A stretch of 64,000 nt of DNA, taken from assembly GCF_027920805.1 (NCBI RefSeq), contig NZ_JANWOI010000002.1, positions 1-64,000 on the forward strand, in the 5' to 3' direction. The position numbers and the translations under genes are program-made. This DNA is from Govania unica. GTDB lineage: Bacteria; Pseudomonadota; Alphaproteobacteria; Sphingomonadales; Govanellaceae. Shown here one piece after another: positions 41,552 to 52,190 of this stretch (position 1 is the first letter of the stretch; each line of letters begins with the position of its first letter). The notes beneath the pieces are model-generated. The model made no database searches and was not told where the DNA came from. It worked only from the letters and a program-made list of their open reading frames with translations.

Positions 41552-43111
41552 TTGACCAGTTCTGATGCTGCCACACCCCCAAGTAATGTCCGTGAATACA
41601 CGGTGTCCGAGCTGTCCTATGCGCTCAAACGCACGGTCGAGGAGACCTATGACTATGTGCGCGTACGTGGCGAGATCACCGGGTTCAAGCGGGCGACATC
41701 GGGGCATCTCTATCTCGCGCTCAAGGACGCCGACGCGCTGATCGACGCCGTTTGCTGGAAGGGGACGGCGCTGAAATTGCCGGTGGCGCCACAGGACGGC
41801 CTTGAGGTCATTGCCACCGGTAAGCTCACGACCTATCCCGGACGCTCGAAATATCAGCTGGTGATTCAGCATATGGAACCGGCGGGCGTCGGCGCGCTGA
41901 TGGCGCTGCTGGAGGAGCGCAAGAAAAAACTCGCGGCCGAAGGGTTGTTCGATCCGGCGCGCAAGCGGCCCATCCCCTATCTGCCACGGGTGATCGGGGT
42001 GGTGACTTCGCCCACCGGGGCGGTGATTCGCGATATTCTGCATCGTCTGGCTGATCGCTTCCCGCGTGAGGTGCTGGTCTGGCCGGTGCTGGTGCAGGGG
42101 GAGGGCTCGGCCGAACAGGTGGCGCGCGCGATCCGGGGCTTCAACGCGCTTGCTCCCGGTGGCGTCATTCCGCGCCCGGATCTGCTGATCGTCGCTCGTG
42201 GTGGTGGCAGTCTTGAGGATCTTTGGGCGTTCAACGAGGAAATCGTCGTCCGCGCCGCCGCCGAAAGCCAGATTCCGCTCATCTCCGCCGTTGGCCATGA
42301 AACCGACACCACCCTCATTGATTATGCCTCCGACCTGCGCGCGCCGACCCCGACGGCGGCGGCGGAAAAGGCGGTGCCGGTCAAAGCCGATCTCGAAGCC
42401 GCGATCAGCGATCTTGGCCGCCGTTTGCAACAGGCGCGCATGCGCGGGCTTGGGGAGCGGGCGGAACGGCTGCGCGGCCTCGCGCGCGGACTGCCGCAGC
42501 CGCAATCCCTGCTGGCGCTGCCGGGGCAGCGTTTGGACGATATCGGTGACCGCCTGCCGCGCGGGCTTCTGACGCTGGTGGAACGGCGGGCGGCGCGGGT
42601 TGCGGCGCTTGGTGCGGCGCTCACGCCTCATGTGCTGGCCGAACGGCTGCGTACGGCGCTGCGTGTGGCCCGGGATCTCACCGCGCGGGGGATGCGGGCG
42701 CTCAACGCCGGGGTCGAGACGCGCGGGCTTTCCCTTCAGGGCCTCACCCGGCATTTGCGGCCCGAGATGATCTCCCGCGACTTGACACGCGGCCGCGAAC
42801 GCCTCCTGACGCTTGAAGGCCGCATGGCGCGGGCCGGGGAGCTTCGCTTCCGGGCCGCCAGTCAAGATCTCCTGGCGCAGTCGCGGCTGTTGGAGACTCT
42901 TGGTTATGGCCAGGTGTTGTCGCGCGGCTTTGCCCTGGTGCGCGACGCCGCCGGTCATCCGGTGACGCGGGTGGTCGGGGTCAAGCCCGGAGCCGATCTT
43001 GAAATTGAATTCGCCGACGGACGCGTGGCGGCCCGTGCCGCCGGACTGGCGTCCGCCCCGCGTGATAAGATCAAATCGAAACCAACTGATACACAAGGAA
43101 GCTTATTATGA
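41552..43111 (+). CDS. xseA: Exodeoxyribonuclease VII large subunit
   Basis: 519 aa. N-terminal OB fold ([40 protein letters not shown]), then the catalytic domain [20 protein letters not shown] and [20 protein letters not shown], with [20 protein letters not shown] and [12 protein letters not shown] start at 41552, with a weak ribosome-binding site. It degrades single-stranded DNA with XseB, which is not in the window. Divergent from purD; four-base overlap with the next gene. Confidence 0.96.
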   Translation: MTSSDAATPPSNVREYTVSELSYALKRTVEETYDYVRVRGEITGFKRATSGHLYLALKDADALIDAVCWKGTALKLPVAPQDGLEVIATGKLTTYPGRSKYQLVIQHMEPAGVGALMALLEERKKKLAAEGLFDPARKRPIPYLPRVIGVVTSPTGAVIRDILHRLADRFPREVLVWPVLVQGEGSAEQVARAIRGFNALAPGGVIPRPDLLIVARGGGSLEDLWAFNEEIVVRAAAESQIPLISAVGHETDTTLIDYASDLRAPTPTAAAEKAVPVKADLEAAISDLGRRLQQARMRGLGERAERLRGLARGLPQPQSLLALPGQRLDDIGDRLPRGLLTLVERRAARVAALGAALTPHVLAERLRTALRVARDLTARGMRALNAGVETRGLSLQGLTRHLRPEMISRDLTRGRERLLTLEGRMARAGELRFRAASQDLLAQSRLLETLGYGQVLSRGFALVRDAAGHPVTRVVGVKPGADLEIEFADGRVAARAAGLASAPRDKIKSKPTDTQGSLL

Positions 43112-43335
43112 AAGACCTGATGATGCCGGGCGCGGACCGTCTGGCCAAAGTGCGGTATTTCACCAGCGATTACGAAATTCTGAGCCCGGGCAGCCATGTC
43201 ATCTGCGCGGGCACCGGGGAGCGCATCCCGATCCGGGAGATCAAATACTGGTGCCACATTCGCCAGGAAGCCTATAAAGACAGCGCCACCGCTACCCGAG
43301 TTCACGAGGAACGGCGGGCAAAGGCGCAACGATGA
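43108..43335 (+). CDS. DUF2093 domain protein
   Basis: 75 aa. The pattern [20 protein letters not shown], then [17 protein letters not shown] is the DUF2093 family, restricted to alphaproteobacteria as far as I recall, and usually next to xseA. Two cysteines (ICAGTG, WCHI). Function unknown. ATG overlaps xseA (ATGA), and the TGA overlaps the M23 gene ATG. Confidence 0.95.
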   Translation: MKDLMMPGADRLAKVRYFTSDYEILSPGSHVICAGTGERIPIREIKYWCHIRQEAYKDSATATRVHEERRAKAQR

Positions 43336-44174
43336 CCGTTTGGGCCCGCAGGCTTCCGGTTTTGCTGGCGGCTCTGCTGGCGGTTTTCGTCCTGCCCGCG
43401 TTTGCGGCCGAACCGATCGCGCTCAAAGGCCATCTGACCCAGGGCGGATTGGTGACCGGGCAGGCGGAGCCGGGCAGCCGGGTGACGCTGGACGGCCGGG
43501 ATATCCGGCTAGATTCCGACGGCCGCTTTTTGTTCGGATTCGGCCGTGATGCCCCCGAAAAGGCCATGTTGCTGATCACAAGATCGTCCGGTGAAATCGA
43601 GCGTGTGGAGCTTGCCGTCCTTCCGCGCAAGTTTGATATTCAGCGGATTGATGGCTTGCCCGAAACCATGGTGACACCGGACCCTGCCGCGCTCAAACGC
43701 ATTGCCCTTGAAAATGAGCAGGTCGCCGCCGCGCGTAAAATCGACAGCGACGAAGGCGGTGTCTGGGCGGCGCTGGCAAACGGGTTCATCCGTCCGGCCG
43801 AAGGCCCGATCAGCGGCGTCTACGGTAGTCAGCGTATTCTGAACGGCCAGCCGCGTCAGCCCCATTACGGGCTCGATCTGGCCGGTCCGCGCGGCAGTCC
43901 GGTCCGCGCTCCTGCCGCCGGGGTGGTGACGCTCGCCGAACACGATCTTTATTACACCGGGGCGACGGTGCTCATTGATCATGGTCATGGCCTGTCCTCG
44001 GTGCTGATGCATCTCGACAGCTTCAATGTCAGGCCGGGCGAACGGGTGGCGGCGGGACAGATCATTGGCAAGCTCGGGGCTTCGGGGCGGGTCACCGGCC
44101 CCCATCTTGATTGGCGGGTTAACTGGTTCGATATCCGGCTAGATCCGGCGTTGCTGCTTGAGGCGTTGCGCTGA
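43332..44174 (+). CDS. M23 family metallopeptidase
   Basis: 280 aa. Signal peptide ending near residue 25 (AVFVLPAFAAEP). The C-terminal LytM domain from about residue 155 has the full set of zinc and catalytic residues: PHYGLDLAGP (HxxxD), MHLDSF (HxD) and GPHLDWRVNW. A periplasmic endopeptidase for peptidoglycan is expected. Four-base overlap with DUF2093, so cotranscribed with xseA. Confidence 0.95.
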   Translation: MTVWARRLPVLLAALLAVFVLPAFAAEPIALKGHLTQGGLVTGQAEPGSRVTLDGRDIRLDSDGRFLFGFGRDAPEKAMLLITRSSGEIERVELAVLPRKFDIQRIDGLPETMVTPDPAALKRIALENEQVAAARKIDSDEGGVWAALANGFIRPAEGPISGVYGSQRILNGQPRQPHYGLDLAGPRGSPVRAPAAGVVTLAEHDLYYTGATVLIDHGHGLSSVLMHLDSFNVRPGERVAAGQIIGKLGASGRVTGPHLDWRVNWFDIRLDPALLLEALR

Positions 44175-44213
44175 CAGCCCGATCATCAGAAAATGAGACC
44201 AGGACGAGGAAAT

Positions 44214-44951
44214 ATGAGATCAGAGCAGATGAAAAAACATGTGACCCGCGGCGCTTTCGCATTGGCAATGACGGTTGGCGCTGGGGGTGGGGTGGCTGAC
44301 AAGGCTTTTGCCCAAACCGCGGAAGAGGGGCCCTTCTCAGTTTCGGGCCATGTGGATTTTGCCTCGGAATATATCTTTCGCGGCGTCTCCTTGAGCGATC
44401 ATCAACCAGCCCTGCAAGGTGGCCTGACGCTCAGCCATGACAGTGGTTTCTATGTCGGCACCTGGGGCTCGACGGGGCGTTTCCATCCTGGGGAGGGCAC
44501 CTTCGAAGTCGATTACGTCGCCGGTTATGCAAAAGAGCTGTCGGGTATCAGCTTTGATCTGTTCCTGTCCTATTACACCTATCCCGGTGACAAGTGGAAA
44601 GGCGACTATGTCGAGCTGACAGGCAAGGCGAGCTATGACTTGGGCCTGGTGGCCGTCAGCGCCGGCGCCGCCTATGTGTTTTCGGGCCAGAACGCCTATG
44701 GCAATTCGGATGCGATTTATCTGTTCTCGGACCTGCAAATCCCGCTTCCTGTCGCGCAACTGCCGCTGACCGCCGTGTTCCATATTGGCTACGAAGATTT
44801 CGGTCAAAGGACGAACAAACTCGATTGGAGCGCCGGCCTCGCCGCCCGGATTTACGGCCTCGATCTGTCGCTGGCCTATGTGGATACGGACCTTAAGGAC
44901 AACAATCTCGCCGATAGCCGCGTGCTGTTCAGCATCGGTAAAAGCTTCTGA
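44214..44951 (+). CDS. TorF family putative porin
   Basis: 245 aa. Signal peptide ending at KAFAQ (about residue 34). VDFASEYIFRGVSLSDHQPA, then LSHDSGFYVGTWGS is the hallmark of this outer-membrane beta-barrel family; the end DSRVLFSIGKSF shows the terminal aromatic residue of outer-membrane proteins. The transported solute is unknown. ATG at 44214 after GACGAGGA; seven codons upstream are also open. Confidence 0.93.
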   Translation: MRSEQMKKHVTRGAFALAMTVGAGGGVADKAFAQTAEEGPFSVSGHVDFASEYIFRGVSLSDHQPALQGGLTLSHDSGFYVGTWGSTGRFHPGEGTFEVDYVAGYAKELSGISFDLFLSYYTYPGDKWKGDYVELTGKASYDLGLVAVSAGAAYVFSGQNAYGNSDAIYLFSDLQIPLPVAQLPLTAVFHIGYEDFGQRTNKLDWSAGLAARIYGLDLSLAYVDTDLKDNNLADSRVLFSIGKSF

Positions 44952-44999
44952 TCGGATCAAGCCGCCCTTGCTGCGCGCCTATGCTCTCTCTGACGACTT

Positions 45000-45247
45000 T
45001 GTCATACCCGGACTTGATCCGGGTATCCATCTGTCAAACGGCACAGCGGTGGAGGCATGGATTGCCGGGTCAGGCCCGGCAATGACAGTATTTGGGGAGA
45101 GGTTAAATCAGCTTCTGGCACACCAAGCCCTCAAGCCCTTCAAGCCCTCACCCACCACTTGTCATACCCGGGCTTGACCCGGGTATCCATCTGGCAACCG
45201 GCACAGCGTCGGACCCATGGATTGCCGGGTCAAGCCCGGCAATGACA
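45000..45247. repeat. Two type I stem-loop pairs in tandem
   Basis: 45000-45087 and 45160-45247 are both 88 bases: first stem ATACCCGG(A/G) with its complement, 26-base spacer, second stem ATTGCCGGG/CCCGGCAAT. In the first copy the G-C pair next to the loop is replaced by A-T on both sides. Spacers share GGCACAGCG. They take up nearly all of the 306-base gap between the convergent porin gene and pmbA; AGCCCTCAAGCCCTTCAAGC between the pairs is a short local repeat. Confidence 0.93.
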
Positions 45248-45257
45248 ATGCTTAAAC

Positions 45258-46598
45258 TCAGCTCCCCGCCACCATCATGCCGTCGATGCGCAGGGTAGGG
45301 GCATCGGTGCCGTAGCGGAATTGCAGGTCATTGGCGGGGATCAGCGTCTTGAACATGGTGATCAGGTTTCCGGCAATGGTCACTTCGCTGACCGGGTGGG
45401 TGATCACGCCGTTTTCGATCCAGAATCCGGCCGCGCCCCGGCTATAGTCGCCGGTGACGCCATTGACGCCCATGCCAATTAATTCAGTGATATAGAAGCC
45501 GGACTTGATATCTGACATCAGTTCGGCGGGGGTCGCCTGTCCCGCTTCCATATAGAGATTGGTGAGGCCCGGGCCGGGCGGGCCTGAGGCCCCGCGGCGG
45601 GCGTGGCCGGTGGAATGGAGGCCGAGTTGCTTGGCTGACGCCGTATCAAGTACCCAGCTTTTCAGCACGCCGTCCTCGATCAGGGCCAGCGGATTGGTGG
45701 TCAGTCCCTCGCCATCGAACGGGCGCGAGGACAAGCCGCGCTTCAGCGTCGCATTGTCGAGCACGCGGATGCCGCTTGCGAAAATGCTTTGGCCCATGCG
45801 GTCCTTCAAAAAGCTCGTGCCGCGGGCGATGGCCTGCCCGTTGACGGCTCCGGCGAGATGGCCAAGCAGCGTCCGCGACACCCGCGGATCGAACAGCAGC
45901 GGCATCTGCCCGGTCTTGATTTTACGCGGATTGAGCCGCCGCACGGTCTGTTCCCCGGCCCGGCGGCCGACGGTGTCCGGGCTTTCAAGATCGCCGAGAT
46001 GGCGCGCGCTGGAGAAATCATAGTCGCGTTCCATGCCGGTGCCGTCGCCAGCCAGCACGGACACCGAAATGCTGTGCGAACTGCCCCGATAATGCCCGGC
46101 AAAGCCGTTGCTGGCCACAAGCGTCACGCTGCTTGACCCGGCGCTGGCTCCGGCACCTTCGGAATTGCTCACGCCCGGGATGGCGAGGGCTGCGGCTTCG
46201 GCGGCAAAGGCGCGGGCCTTGAGGTCCTCGGCCGAGATCGGCGTCGGGTCGTAAAGGTCGTAATCCGGAAACGGCGCCCGGGCCAGAAGCCCGGCATCGG
46301 CCAGACCGCAATAGGGATCGGCCGGAGCCACCCGGGCCATGGCCACCGCGCGTTCCACCAGCACTGACAGCGACGACCGCGTGAAATCGGTCGAGGACAC
46401 AATGGCCTGCGATTGCCCGACAAAGACCCGAAGCCCGAGGTCCTGGGCTTCCGAACGTTCCACATCCTCGACCTCGCCAAGGCGCACGGAGATCTGTTGC
46501 GAGCGTCCCTCGAACAGCACGGCATCGGCGGCGTCGGCCCCTTGGGCGCGGGCCTCGTCGATCAGCGAGGCGAGGAGATCGAGCTTATCTTGTGCCAT
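45258..46598 (-). CDS. pmbA: TldD/PmbA family protein PmbA (TldE)
   Basis: 446 aa. With TldD it forms the heterodimeric metalloprotease known for peptide maturation and antitoxin degradation. EVEDVERSEAQDLGLRVFVG near the N-terminus and the C-terminal GFYITELIGMGVNGVTGDYS, IENGVITHPVSEVTIAGNL match PmbA; the HExxxH site of TldD is absent as expected. MAQDKLDLL at 46598 is the family start and overlaps the ubiD gene end closely (one base apart). Its partner tldD is at 52.6-54.1 kb. Confidence 0.94.
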   Translation of the reverse strand: MAQDKLDLLASLIDEARAQGADAADAVLFEGRSQQISVRLGEVEDVERSEAQDLGLRVFVGQSQAIVSSTDFTRSSLSVLVERAVAMARVAPADPYCGLADAGLLARAPFPDYDLYDPTPISAEDLKARAFAAEAAALAIPGVSNSEGAGASAGSSSVTLVASNGFAGHYRGSSHSISVSVLAGDGTGMERDYDFSSARHLGDLESPDTVGRRAGEQTVRRLNPRKIKTGQMPLLFDPRVSRTLLGHLAGAVNGQAIARGTSFLKDRMGQSIFASGIRVLDNATLKRGLSSRPFDGEGLTTNPLALIEDGVLKSWVLDTASAKQLGLHSTGHARRGASGPPGPGLTNLYMEAGQATPAELMSDIKSGFYITELIGMGVNGVTGDYSRGAAGFWIENGVITHPVSEVTIAGNLITMFKTLIPANDLQFRYGTDAPTLRIDGMMVAGS

Positions 46599-46599
46599 A

Positions 46600-48108
46600 T
46601 CACTTCCAGATTTTGCGGCCGCTGCCAGGAATTCCGAGCCGCGCCCATTTTTCGTCCACGCGGTCGATGATATCGTCGCGCATATAGATTTTTTCGCCCC
46701 ATTCGCGATTGGTTTCGCCCGGCCATTTGTTGGTGGCGTCAAGCCCGAGCTTGGACCCGAGCCCCGAGACCGGCGAGGCGAAATCGAGGTAATCAATTGG
46801 GGTGTTTTCAATCACTGTCATGTCGCGGGCCGGATCGACACGGGTCGAGATGGCCCACATGACCTCTTTCCAGTCGCGGGCATTGATGTCCTCGTCCACC
46901 ACGATGACAAATTTGGTGTACATGAACTGCCGCAGATAGGACCAGACCCCCATCATCACCCGCTTGGCGTGACCGGGATAGGCTTTTTTCATGGTGACGA
47001 CGGCAATGCGGTAGGAACAGCCCTCAGGCGGCAACCAGAAATCGAGGATTTCCGGGAATTGTTGTTGCAGGAGCGGAATGAACACCTCATTGAGCGCCTC
47101 ACCCAAGATCGAAGGCTCATCCGGCGGGGCCGAGGTATAGGTCGACAGATAAATCGGATCGCGCCGCATGGTGATGGCGGTGACCGTGAACACCGGGAAG
47201 CTTTCAACCGAATTGTAATAGCCGGTATGGTCGCCGTAAGGCCCCTCGTCGCCGTAATCCTCAAGCGAGACATAGCCTTCAAGCACGATCTCGGCCTCGG
47301 CCGGGACTTTCAAGGGTACGGTCTTGCAATCCACAAGCTCGACCCGCGACCCGCGCAGCAGTCCGGCGAAGGCATATTCCGATACCGTCTCCGGCACCGG
47401 CGTTACAGCAGCCAGAATGGTGCCGGGATCGGCGCCAAGCACCACGGCGGCGGGCAGGGGCTCGCGCTTTTCGGCGGCCCAGCGCTGATGATGCTGGGCC
47501 CCGCCACGATGGCGCAACCAGCGCATGAGCGTGGTGTTCTTGCCCGTCACCTGCATGCGATAGATGCCGAGGTTGAAATCATCCTGTTTCGACGTGCTCG
47601 GACCCTTGGTGACCACAAGCGGCCAGGTGATCAAGGGCGCAGGCTCGCCGGGCCAGCAGCCCTGAATGGGCAGGCGGGCAAGATCGATATCATCGCCGGT
47701 GAGGACAATCTCCTGCACCGGGGCGCGCGACACCGTTTTGGGCTTCATGGCCATGACGGTTTTCAGAAGCGGCAGCATTTCAAGCGCTTCCCGCCAGCCG
47801 CCCGGCGGTTCAGGCTGGCGCAGGAAGGCGAGGGTCTCACCCACTTCGCGCAGTTCATGGGGTTCGCGGTTCATGCCCCAGGCCACGCGTTCGACGGTGC
47901 CGAACAGATTGACCAGCACCGGCATGTCGCTTTTGCGGCCGTCGGCCTGGATCACATGTTCGAACAGCAAGGCCGGTCCGCCTTCGGCGATGACGCGGGT
48001 CTGGATTTCGGTCAGTTCAAGATCGGCCGAAACCGGCTCGGTGACGCGCACAAGGCGGCCGGTTTTTTCAAGGCGGTCGAGAAATTCGCGCAAATTACGA
48101 TAGGCCAT
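46600..48108 (-). CDS. ubiD: UbiD family decarboxylase (4-hydroxy-3-polyprenylbenzoate decarboxylase)
   Basis: 502 aa, prenylated-FMN enzyme of ubiquinone synthesis. [20 protein letters not shown] is the family start; [40 protein letters not shown] and [20 protein letters not shown] are the conserved active-site blocks. ATG at 48108 preferred over an earlier in-frame ATG at 48153. Its cofactor-maker UbiX is not in the window; ubiA is upstream on the same strand, beyond ppa. pmbA follows directly. Confidence 0.95.
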   Translation of the reverse strand: MAYRNLREFLDRLEKTGRLVRVTEPVSADLELTEIQTRVIAEGGPALLFEHVIQADGRKSDMPVLVNLFGTVERVAWGMNREPHELREVGETLAFLRQPEPPGGWREALEMLPLLKTVMAMKPKTVSRAPVQEIVLTGDDIDLARLPIQGCWPGEPAPLITWPLVVTKGPSTSKQDDFNLGIYRMQVTGKNTTLMRWLRHRGGAQHHQRWAAEKREPLPAAVVLGADPGTILAAVTPVPETVSEYAFAGLLRGSRVELVDCKTVPLKVPAEAEIVLEGYVSLEDYGDEGPYGDHTGYYNSVESFPVFTVTAITMRRDPIYLSTYTSAPPDEPSILGEALNEVFIPLLQQQFPEILDFWLPPEGCSYRIAVVTMKKAYPGHAKRVMMGVWSYLRQFMYTKFVIVVDEDINARDWKEVMWAISTRVDPARDMTVIENTPIDYLDFASPVSGLGSKLGLDATNKWPGETNREWGEKIYMRDDIIDRVDEKWARLGIPGSGRKIWK

Positions 48109-48125
48109 GGTCGCCCTTGCGAAAT

Positions 48126-48163
48126 AGCAAAACACCCGCATCGCCATGTGCAATACGGGTGTT
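48126..48163 (-). terminator. Stem-loop terminator after ppa (minus strand)
   Basis: Arms AACACCCG and CGGGTGTT (48131-48138 with 48156-48163) form an eight-pair stem; read on the minus strand it is followed by TTGCTATTT. It lies between ppa and ubiD. Confidence 0.65.
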
Positions 48164-48199
48164 CAGTCTTATCGGCTTTGCTCTTGAGAATCTAGCGCT

Positions 48200-48733
48200 T
48201 TACGCCGTGGCGTTGTGACGCTCGATCGACTCACTGATGAGACGGGCGGCTTCGTCAGCATCGCGCCAGCCTGAAATCTTGACCCATTTGCCGGGTTCGA
48301 GATCTTTGTAATGCTCGAAGAAATGGGCGATCTGATCGATGATGATCTCGGGCAGTTCCTTGTAGGATTTGACGCCCTTATAGAACGGGAACAGCTTGTC
48401 GACCGGCACGGCGAGGATTTTTTCGTCGGTGCCGCCTTCGTCTTCCATCATCAGAACCCCGATCGGACGGGCGCGCACGACCGACCCCGGGATGAACTGG
48501 CTGCGCGCCACCACCAGCACGTCGGCGGGATCGCCGTCGCCGCAAAGGGTGTGCGGGATAAAGCCATAGTTGCATGGATAGCGCATGGACGTATGCATGA
48601 TGCGGTCGACAAACAGTGCGCCCGAGTCCTTGTCCATTTCATATTTCACCGGGTCGCCGCCAACCGGCACTTCGATGATGACATTGATGTCCCATGGCGC
48701 ATCATTGCCGGTGGGGATCTTGGAAATATCCAT
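48200..48733 (-). CDS. ppa: Inorganic pyrophosphatase
   Basis: 177 aa, family I soluble enzyme. [40 protein letters not shown] with the DGDPAD metal ligands, and [20 protein letters not shown]. It pulls biosynthetic reactions by hydrolysing PPi in the cytoplasm. ATG start at 48733. Confidence 0.98.
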   Translation of the reverse strand: MDISKIPTGNDAPWDINVIIEVPVGGDPVKYEMDKDSGALFVDRIMHTSMRYPCNYGFIPHTLCGDGDPADVLVVARSQFIPGSVVRARPIGVLMMEDEGGTDEKILAVPVDKLFPFYKGVKSYKELPEIIIDQIAHFFEHYKDLEPGKWVKISGWRDADEAARLISESIERHNATA

Positions 48734-48756
48734 AGTTCTAGCCGCTCCGCGCGAAA

Positions 48757-49716
48757 TTATTGTGCCGTGGCGGTTGTTTGCAGGTAAGGCGACACCCAGG
48801 CCGCAATATGAGCAAGGGCGATAGCCAGAAACACCAGAGCCCCGGTCAGGTGGTTCGAGCGAAACACCTTGAGACAGATGTCGGGGTCGTCGATATCCAC
48901 GCGAATGATTTGGGCATAAAGCTGCACTGCAACAAGCGCGCCCACCACATAGAACACCCAGTGAAGATTTGCAAGGTATCCGGCAAGCGCCAGGAGCGCG
49001 AGCATGCCGCTGTAAAATCCAACCAGCCAGAGCTTGGTCCGGCCGCCAAACCGACGCGCGGTCGAGCGCACGCCGATCAGCGCGTCGTCGTCCTTGTCCT
49101 GATGGGCATAGATCGTGTCATAGCCGAGCGTCCACAGGATCCCGCCCAGATAAAGCGCTACCGCCGGTGCCGAAAGCGACCCCGTCACCGCCGCCCAACC
49201 GAGAAGCGCCCCCCAGTTGAAGGCAAACCCAAGCACCAGCTGCGGCCAGTCGGTGAAGCGCTTCATGAAGGGGTAAATCGCCACGATGACCAGCGACCCG
49301 GCCCCAAGCCAGACCGAAAACGGATTGAGCATCAACAGAACCAGCAGACCGACAAACAGCAACAGCCCCATAAAGGCCAGAGCCTGCACCAGATTGACCG
49401 CCCCCGAAGCCAGCGGCCGGTTGCGCGTGCGTTCAACCCGGCGATCGAAATCACGGTCGACAATGTCATTAAAGACACATCCCGCCCCGCGCATGACAAA
49501 AGCGCCAATGAAAAACAGAATATAAAGCCCCCACTGCCGCCACTCCGGCCGCGCCAGCGTCAGCGCCCAAAAACAAGGCCACAGCAACAACCAGGCCCCA
49601 ATCGGCCGATCCGCCCGCGCAAGCCGGAGATAAGGCCGCATCCAGCTGGGCGCCCCATGATCCACCCAACTGCCGGTCACAGCATCGGCAGGGCTATCTT
49701 CGCGGTCGATGGTCAT
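48757..49716 (-). CDS. ubiA: 4-hydroxybenzoate polyprenyltransferase
   Basis: 319 aa, about eight membrane helices. First Asp-rich motif [20 protein letters not shown], second motif [15 protein letters not shown]. It prenylates 4-hydroxybenzoate, the first membrane step of ubiquinone synthesis and the step before UbiD. ATG at 49716. Confidence 0.97.
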   Translation of the reverse strand: MTIDREDSPADAVTGSWVDHGAPSWMRPYLRLARADRPIGAWLLLWPCFWALTLARPEWRQWGLYILFFIGAFVMRGAGCVFNDIVDRDFDRRVERTRNRPLASGAVNLVQALAFMGLLLFVGLLVLLMLNPFSVWLGAGSLVIVAIYPFMKRFTDWPQLVLGFAFNWGALLGWAAVTGSLSAPAVALYLGGILWTLGYDTIYAHQDKDDDALIGVRSTARRFGGRTKLWLVGFYSGMLALLALAGYLANLHWVFYVVGALVAVQLYAQIIRVDIDDPDICLKVFRSNHLTGALVFLAIALAHIAAWVSPYLQTTATAQ

Positions 49717-49760
49717 AGGCGGCCTTTCTCCATGTCAGCTGTCTTTGGTATCGTATCTAC

Positions 49761-49848
49761 TGTCATTGCCGGGCTTGACCCGGCAATCCATCTCTCCGCC
49801 ATTCAACCGCTAGAGCCATGGATACGCGGGTCAAGCCCGCGTATGACA
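49761..49848. repeat. Type I stem-loop pair between divergent genes
   Basis: 88 bases: first stem ATTGCCGGG/CCCGGCAAT, spacer of 26 bases, second stem ATACGCGGG/CCCGCGTAT. It is the only pair lying between divergent genes (ubiA and rsmE). The stem order is opposite to that at 18941. The rest of the 250-base gap shows no gene. Confidence 0.92.
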
Positions 49849-49966
49849 GGTTGGTGTATCCGTTTTTAACCAGGCCATATCCACGACAAACTCATAGATT
49901 AAACTTTGTCCCATCCCCATATGAGGTTAATGACTGAGGCCTGACAATCAAGGACATAGTCTTGCC

Positions 49967-50722
49967 ATGACCGATGCTGTTTCAGTCCCTTATGTGACCC
50001 CGATCCGCCTGTTTGTCACGGCGGATTTGCGGGCCGATGCTGTGTTGGCGCTGACCCCGGATCAGGGGCATTATCTGGAACATGTGATCCGCCGCAAAGC
50101 CGGTGATCTCGTGCGTGTGTTCAACGGCCGGGACGGCGAGTGGGTGGCGGCGATCAATGACTTGCGGAAAGGGCGCGGTGGCCTTCGGGTGCTGTCGCAA
50201 AGCCGGCCGCAGGGTGTGAGCCCCGATATCTGGCTGCTGTTTGCGCCGATTAAACGGGCGCGGCTTGATTTCATTGTGCAAAAGGCGGTGGAGCTTGGCG
50301 TGTCGGGCATCCGCCCGGTGTTCACGCGCTTCACCAATGTGGAGCGGGTCAAGGAAAACCGCCTCGAATCGAACGCGATCGAGGCGGCGGAACAATGCGA
50401 TCGGCTCGAAGTGCCGGAAATTTATGACCCCCAGGACCTCGACCGCGTTCTTGACGGTTGGGATCCGGCCCGGCGGCTGATATTTTGTGATGAGGGCGGC
50501 GACGCGCGGCCCATGCTGACCGCCCTGCAGGCGGCCGAGCCCGGGCCTTATGCCGTGTTGATCGGCCCGGAAGGCGGGTTTCATGCCGATGAACGGGCGC
50601 GGCTTCGGGCCTTGCCCTATGTGCTGCCGGTGTCGCTCGGTCCGCGGATTCTCAGGGCCGATACGGCGGCGATCGTGGCCTTGACGTTGTGGCAATCGGT
50701 GCTGGGAGACTGGCGCGGCTAA
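49967..50722 (+). CDS. rsmE: 16S rRNA (uracil(1498)-N(3))-methyltransferase
   Basis: 251 aa, SPOUT-fold enzyme. N-terminal PUA-like part (HYLEHVIRRKAGDLVRVFNG), KRARLDFIVQKAVELGVSGI, and the knot region AVLIGPEGGFHADERARL and SLGPRILRADTAAIVALTLW. ATG at 49967. Confidence 0.96.
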   Translation: MTDAVSVPYVTPIRLFVTADLRADAVLALTPDQGHYLEHVIRRKAGDLVRVFNGRDGEWVAAINDLRKGRGGLRVLSQSRPQGVSPDIWLLFAPIKRARLDFIVQKAVELGVSGIRPVFTRFTNVERVKENRLESNAIEAAEQCDRLEVPEIYDPQDLDRVLDGWDPARRLIFCDEGGDARPMLTALQAAEPGPYAVLIGPEGGFHADERARLRALPYVLPVSLGPRILRADTAAIVALTLWQSVLGDWRG

Positions 50723-50802
50723 ATTTTCTCGTTCTGCCCGCTTGCAATGTCACGAGCAGGCTTTACATATGTTCGACAATTTTAGAACAATAGGATCGTC
50801 AT

Positions 50803-52182
50803 ATGGGGACCGAAGGGCAGATGGGAATCCACGAAACTTTGGCTGCTACCATTGAAAGCAAAAGCGAGCTTGTGGCCTATCTCGCCTCCGGGTCGAAGCC
50901 TGAGGCCGACTGGCGCATCGGGACCGAGCATGAAAAGTTCGGCTTCACCACCGCCGACCTCAACCCCATCCCCTATGCGGGCCCGTCCGGCGTTCGCGCC
51001 ATGTTTGACGGTCTGGCCGGTTTGGGCTGGAAGCCGATCTTCGAAGGCGACCATCCCATTGCCATGGAACGCGATGGCGCCTCGATCAGCCTCGAACCCG
51101 GCGGGCAGTTTGAATTGTCGGGCGGGCCGCTGGTGACGCTCCATGACAATTCGGCCGAGATTGACACACATATCCGCGAAATCCATCAGGTCGGTGATCC
51201 GCTCGGCATCCGCTTCATGGGCATCGGGTTCCATCCGACCAAGCGGCGGGACGAGATCCCGGTTATGCCCAAGGGTCGTTATGACATCATGCGCCGCTAT
51301 ATGCCGACTCGGGGTAATCTCGGCCTTGATATGATGCTGCGCACCTCGACGGTGCAGGTGAATCTCGATTTTTCCTCCGAAGCCGACATGGTCGAAAAAT
51401 TCCGCGTCTCGCTGGCCCTGCAGCCGGTGGCCACGGCGCTGTTTGCCAATTCGCCCTTTACCGAAGGCAAGCCCAACGGGTTCCAAACCTACCGTTCGCA
51501 TATCTGGACCGATACCGATCCGGACCGCTGCGGCATTCTGCCCTTTGTCTTCGAGCCGGGCATGAGTTTCGAACGGTACGTGGACTATGTCCTTGATGTG
51601 CCGATGTATTTTGTTTATCGCAACGGCCAGTACATTGATGCCTCGGGCCAGTCTTTCCGCGATTTCATGGTCGGCAAGCTGCCTGCGTTGCCGGGGGAAC
51701 TGCCCACCATCAAGGATTGGCAGGACCATCTGACGACCCTGTTCCCGGAAGTGCGGCTAAAGAAATTCCTTGAAATGCGTGGGGCCGACGTAGGCCCGGT
51801 CGATTACCTGAAAGCATTGCCTGCCTTTTGGGTCGGTCTTCTTTATGACGATGCGGCGCTCGATGCGGCGTCGCAACTGGTCAAGGACTGGACGGTAGCC
51901 GAACATCAGGCGCTCCGTGACGATGTTCCACGCCTCGCGCTCCAGACCCCGTTCCGCAGCGGCACCATGCAGGATCTCGCCAAGGAAGTCCTCGCCATCG
52001 CCGACGGCGGCCTGCGTCGCCGGGGCCTTCTCGATGTCGAAGGCGAAGACGAAAGCATCTACCTGGCTCCCCTGTGGGACGACGCCATAACCGGCGAAAC
52101 CCCAGCCGACCGCCTGCTCGCAGGCTACAGCGGCCCTTGGGGCGGCAGCGTCGACCCAGTGTTCGAAGAACTGGCTTATTGA
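50803..52182 (+). CDS. gshA: Glutamate--cysteine ligase (alphaproteobacterial/plant type)
   Basis: 459 aa. First step of glutathione synthesis. [60 protein letters not shown], and [20 protein letters not shown] are the blocks of this class. The start at 50803 or the ATG at 50821 ([10 protein letters not shown], with GGGCAG upstream) are possible; the first six residues add little. Confidence 0.96.
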   Translation: MGTEGQMGIHETLAATIESKSELVAYLASGSKPEADWRIGTEHEKFGFTTADLNPIPYAGPSGVRAMFDGLAGLGWKPIFEGDHPIAMERDGASISLEPGGQFELSGGPLVTLHDNSAEIDTHIREIHQVGDPLGIRFMGIGFHPTKRRDEIPVMPKGRYDIMRRYMPTRGNLGLDMMLRTSTVQVNLDFSSEADMVEKFRVSLALQPVATALFANSPFTEGKPNGFQTYRSHIWTDTDPDRCGILPFVFEPGMSFERYVDYVLDVPMYFVYRNGQYIDASGQSFRDFMVGKLPALPGELPTIKDWQDHLTTLFPEVRLKKFLEMRGADVGPVDYLKALPAFWVGLLYDDAALDAASQLVKDWTVAEHQALRDDVPRLALQTPFRSGTMQDLAKEVLAIADGGLRRRGLLDVEGEDESIYLAPLWDDAITGETPADRLLAGYSGPWGGSVDPVFEELAY

Positions 52183-52190
52183 GATAAGCG

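Noticed and set aside
41531-43096. 521-codon minus-strand frame
   Set aside because: Shadow of xseA; low-complexity Arg/Gln/His composition.
46339-48195. 618-codon plus-strand frame
   Set aside because: It is antisense to ubiD and pmbA, both clearly recognised; no domain is visible.
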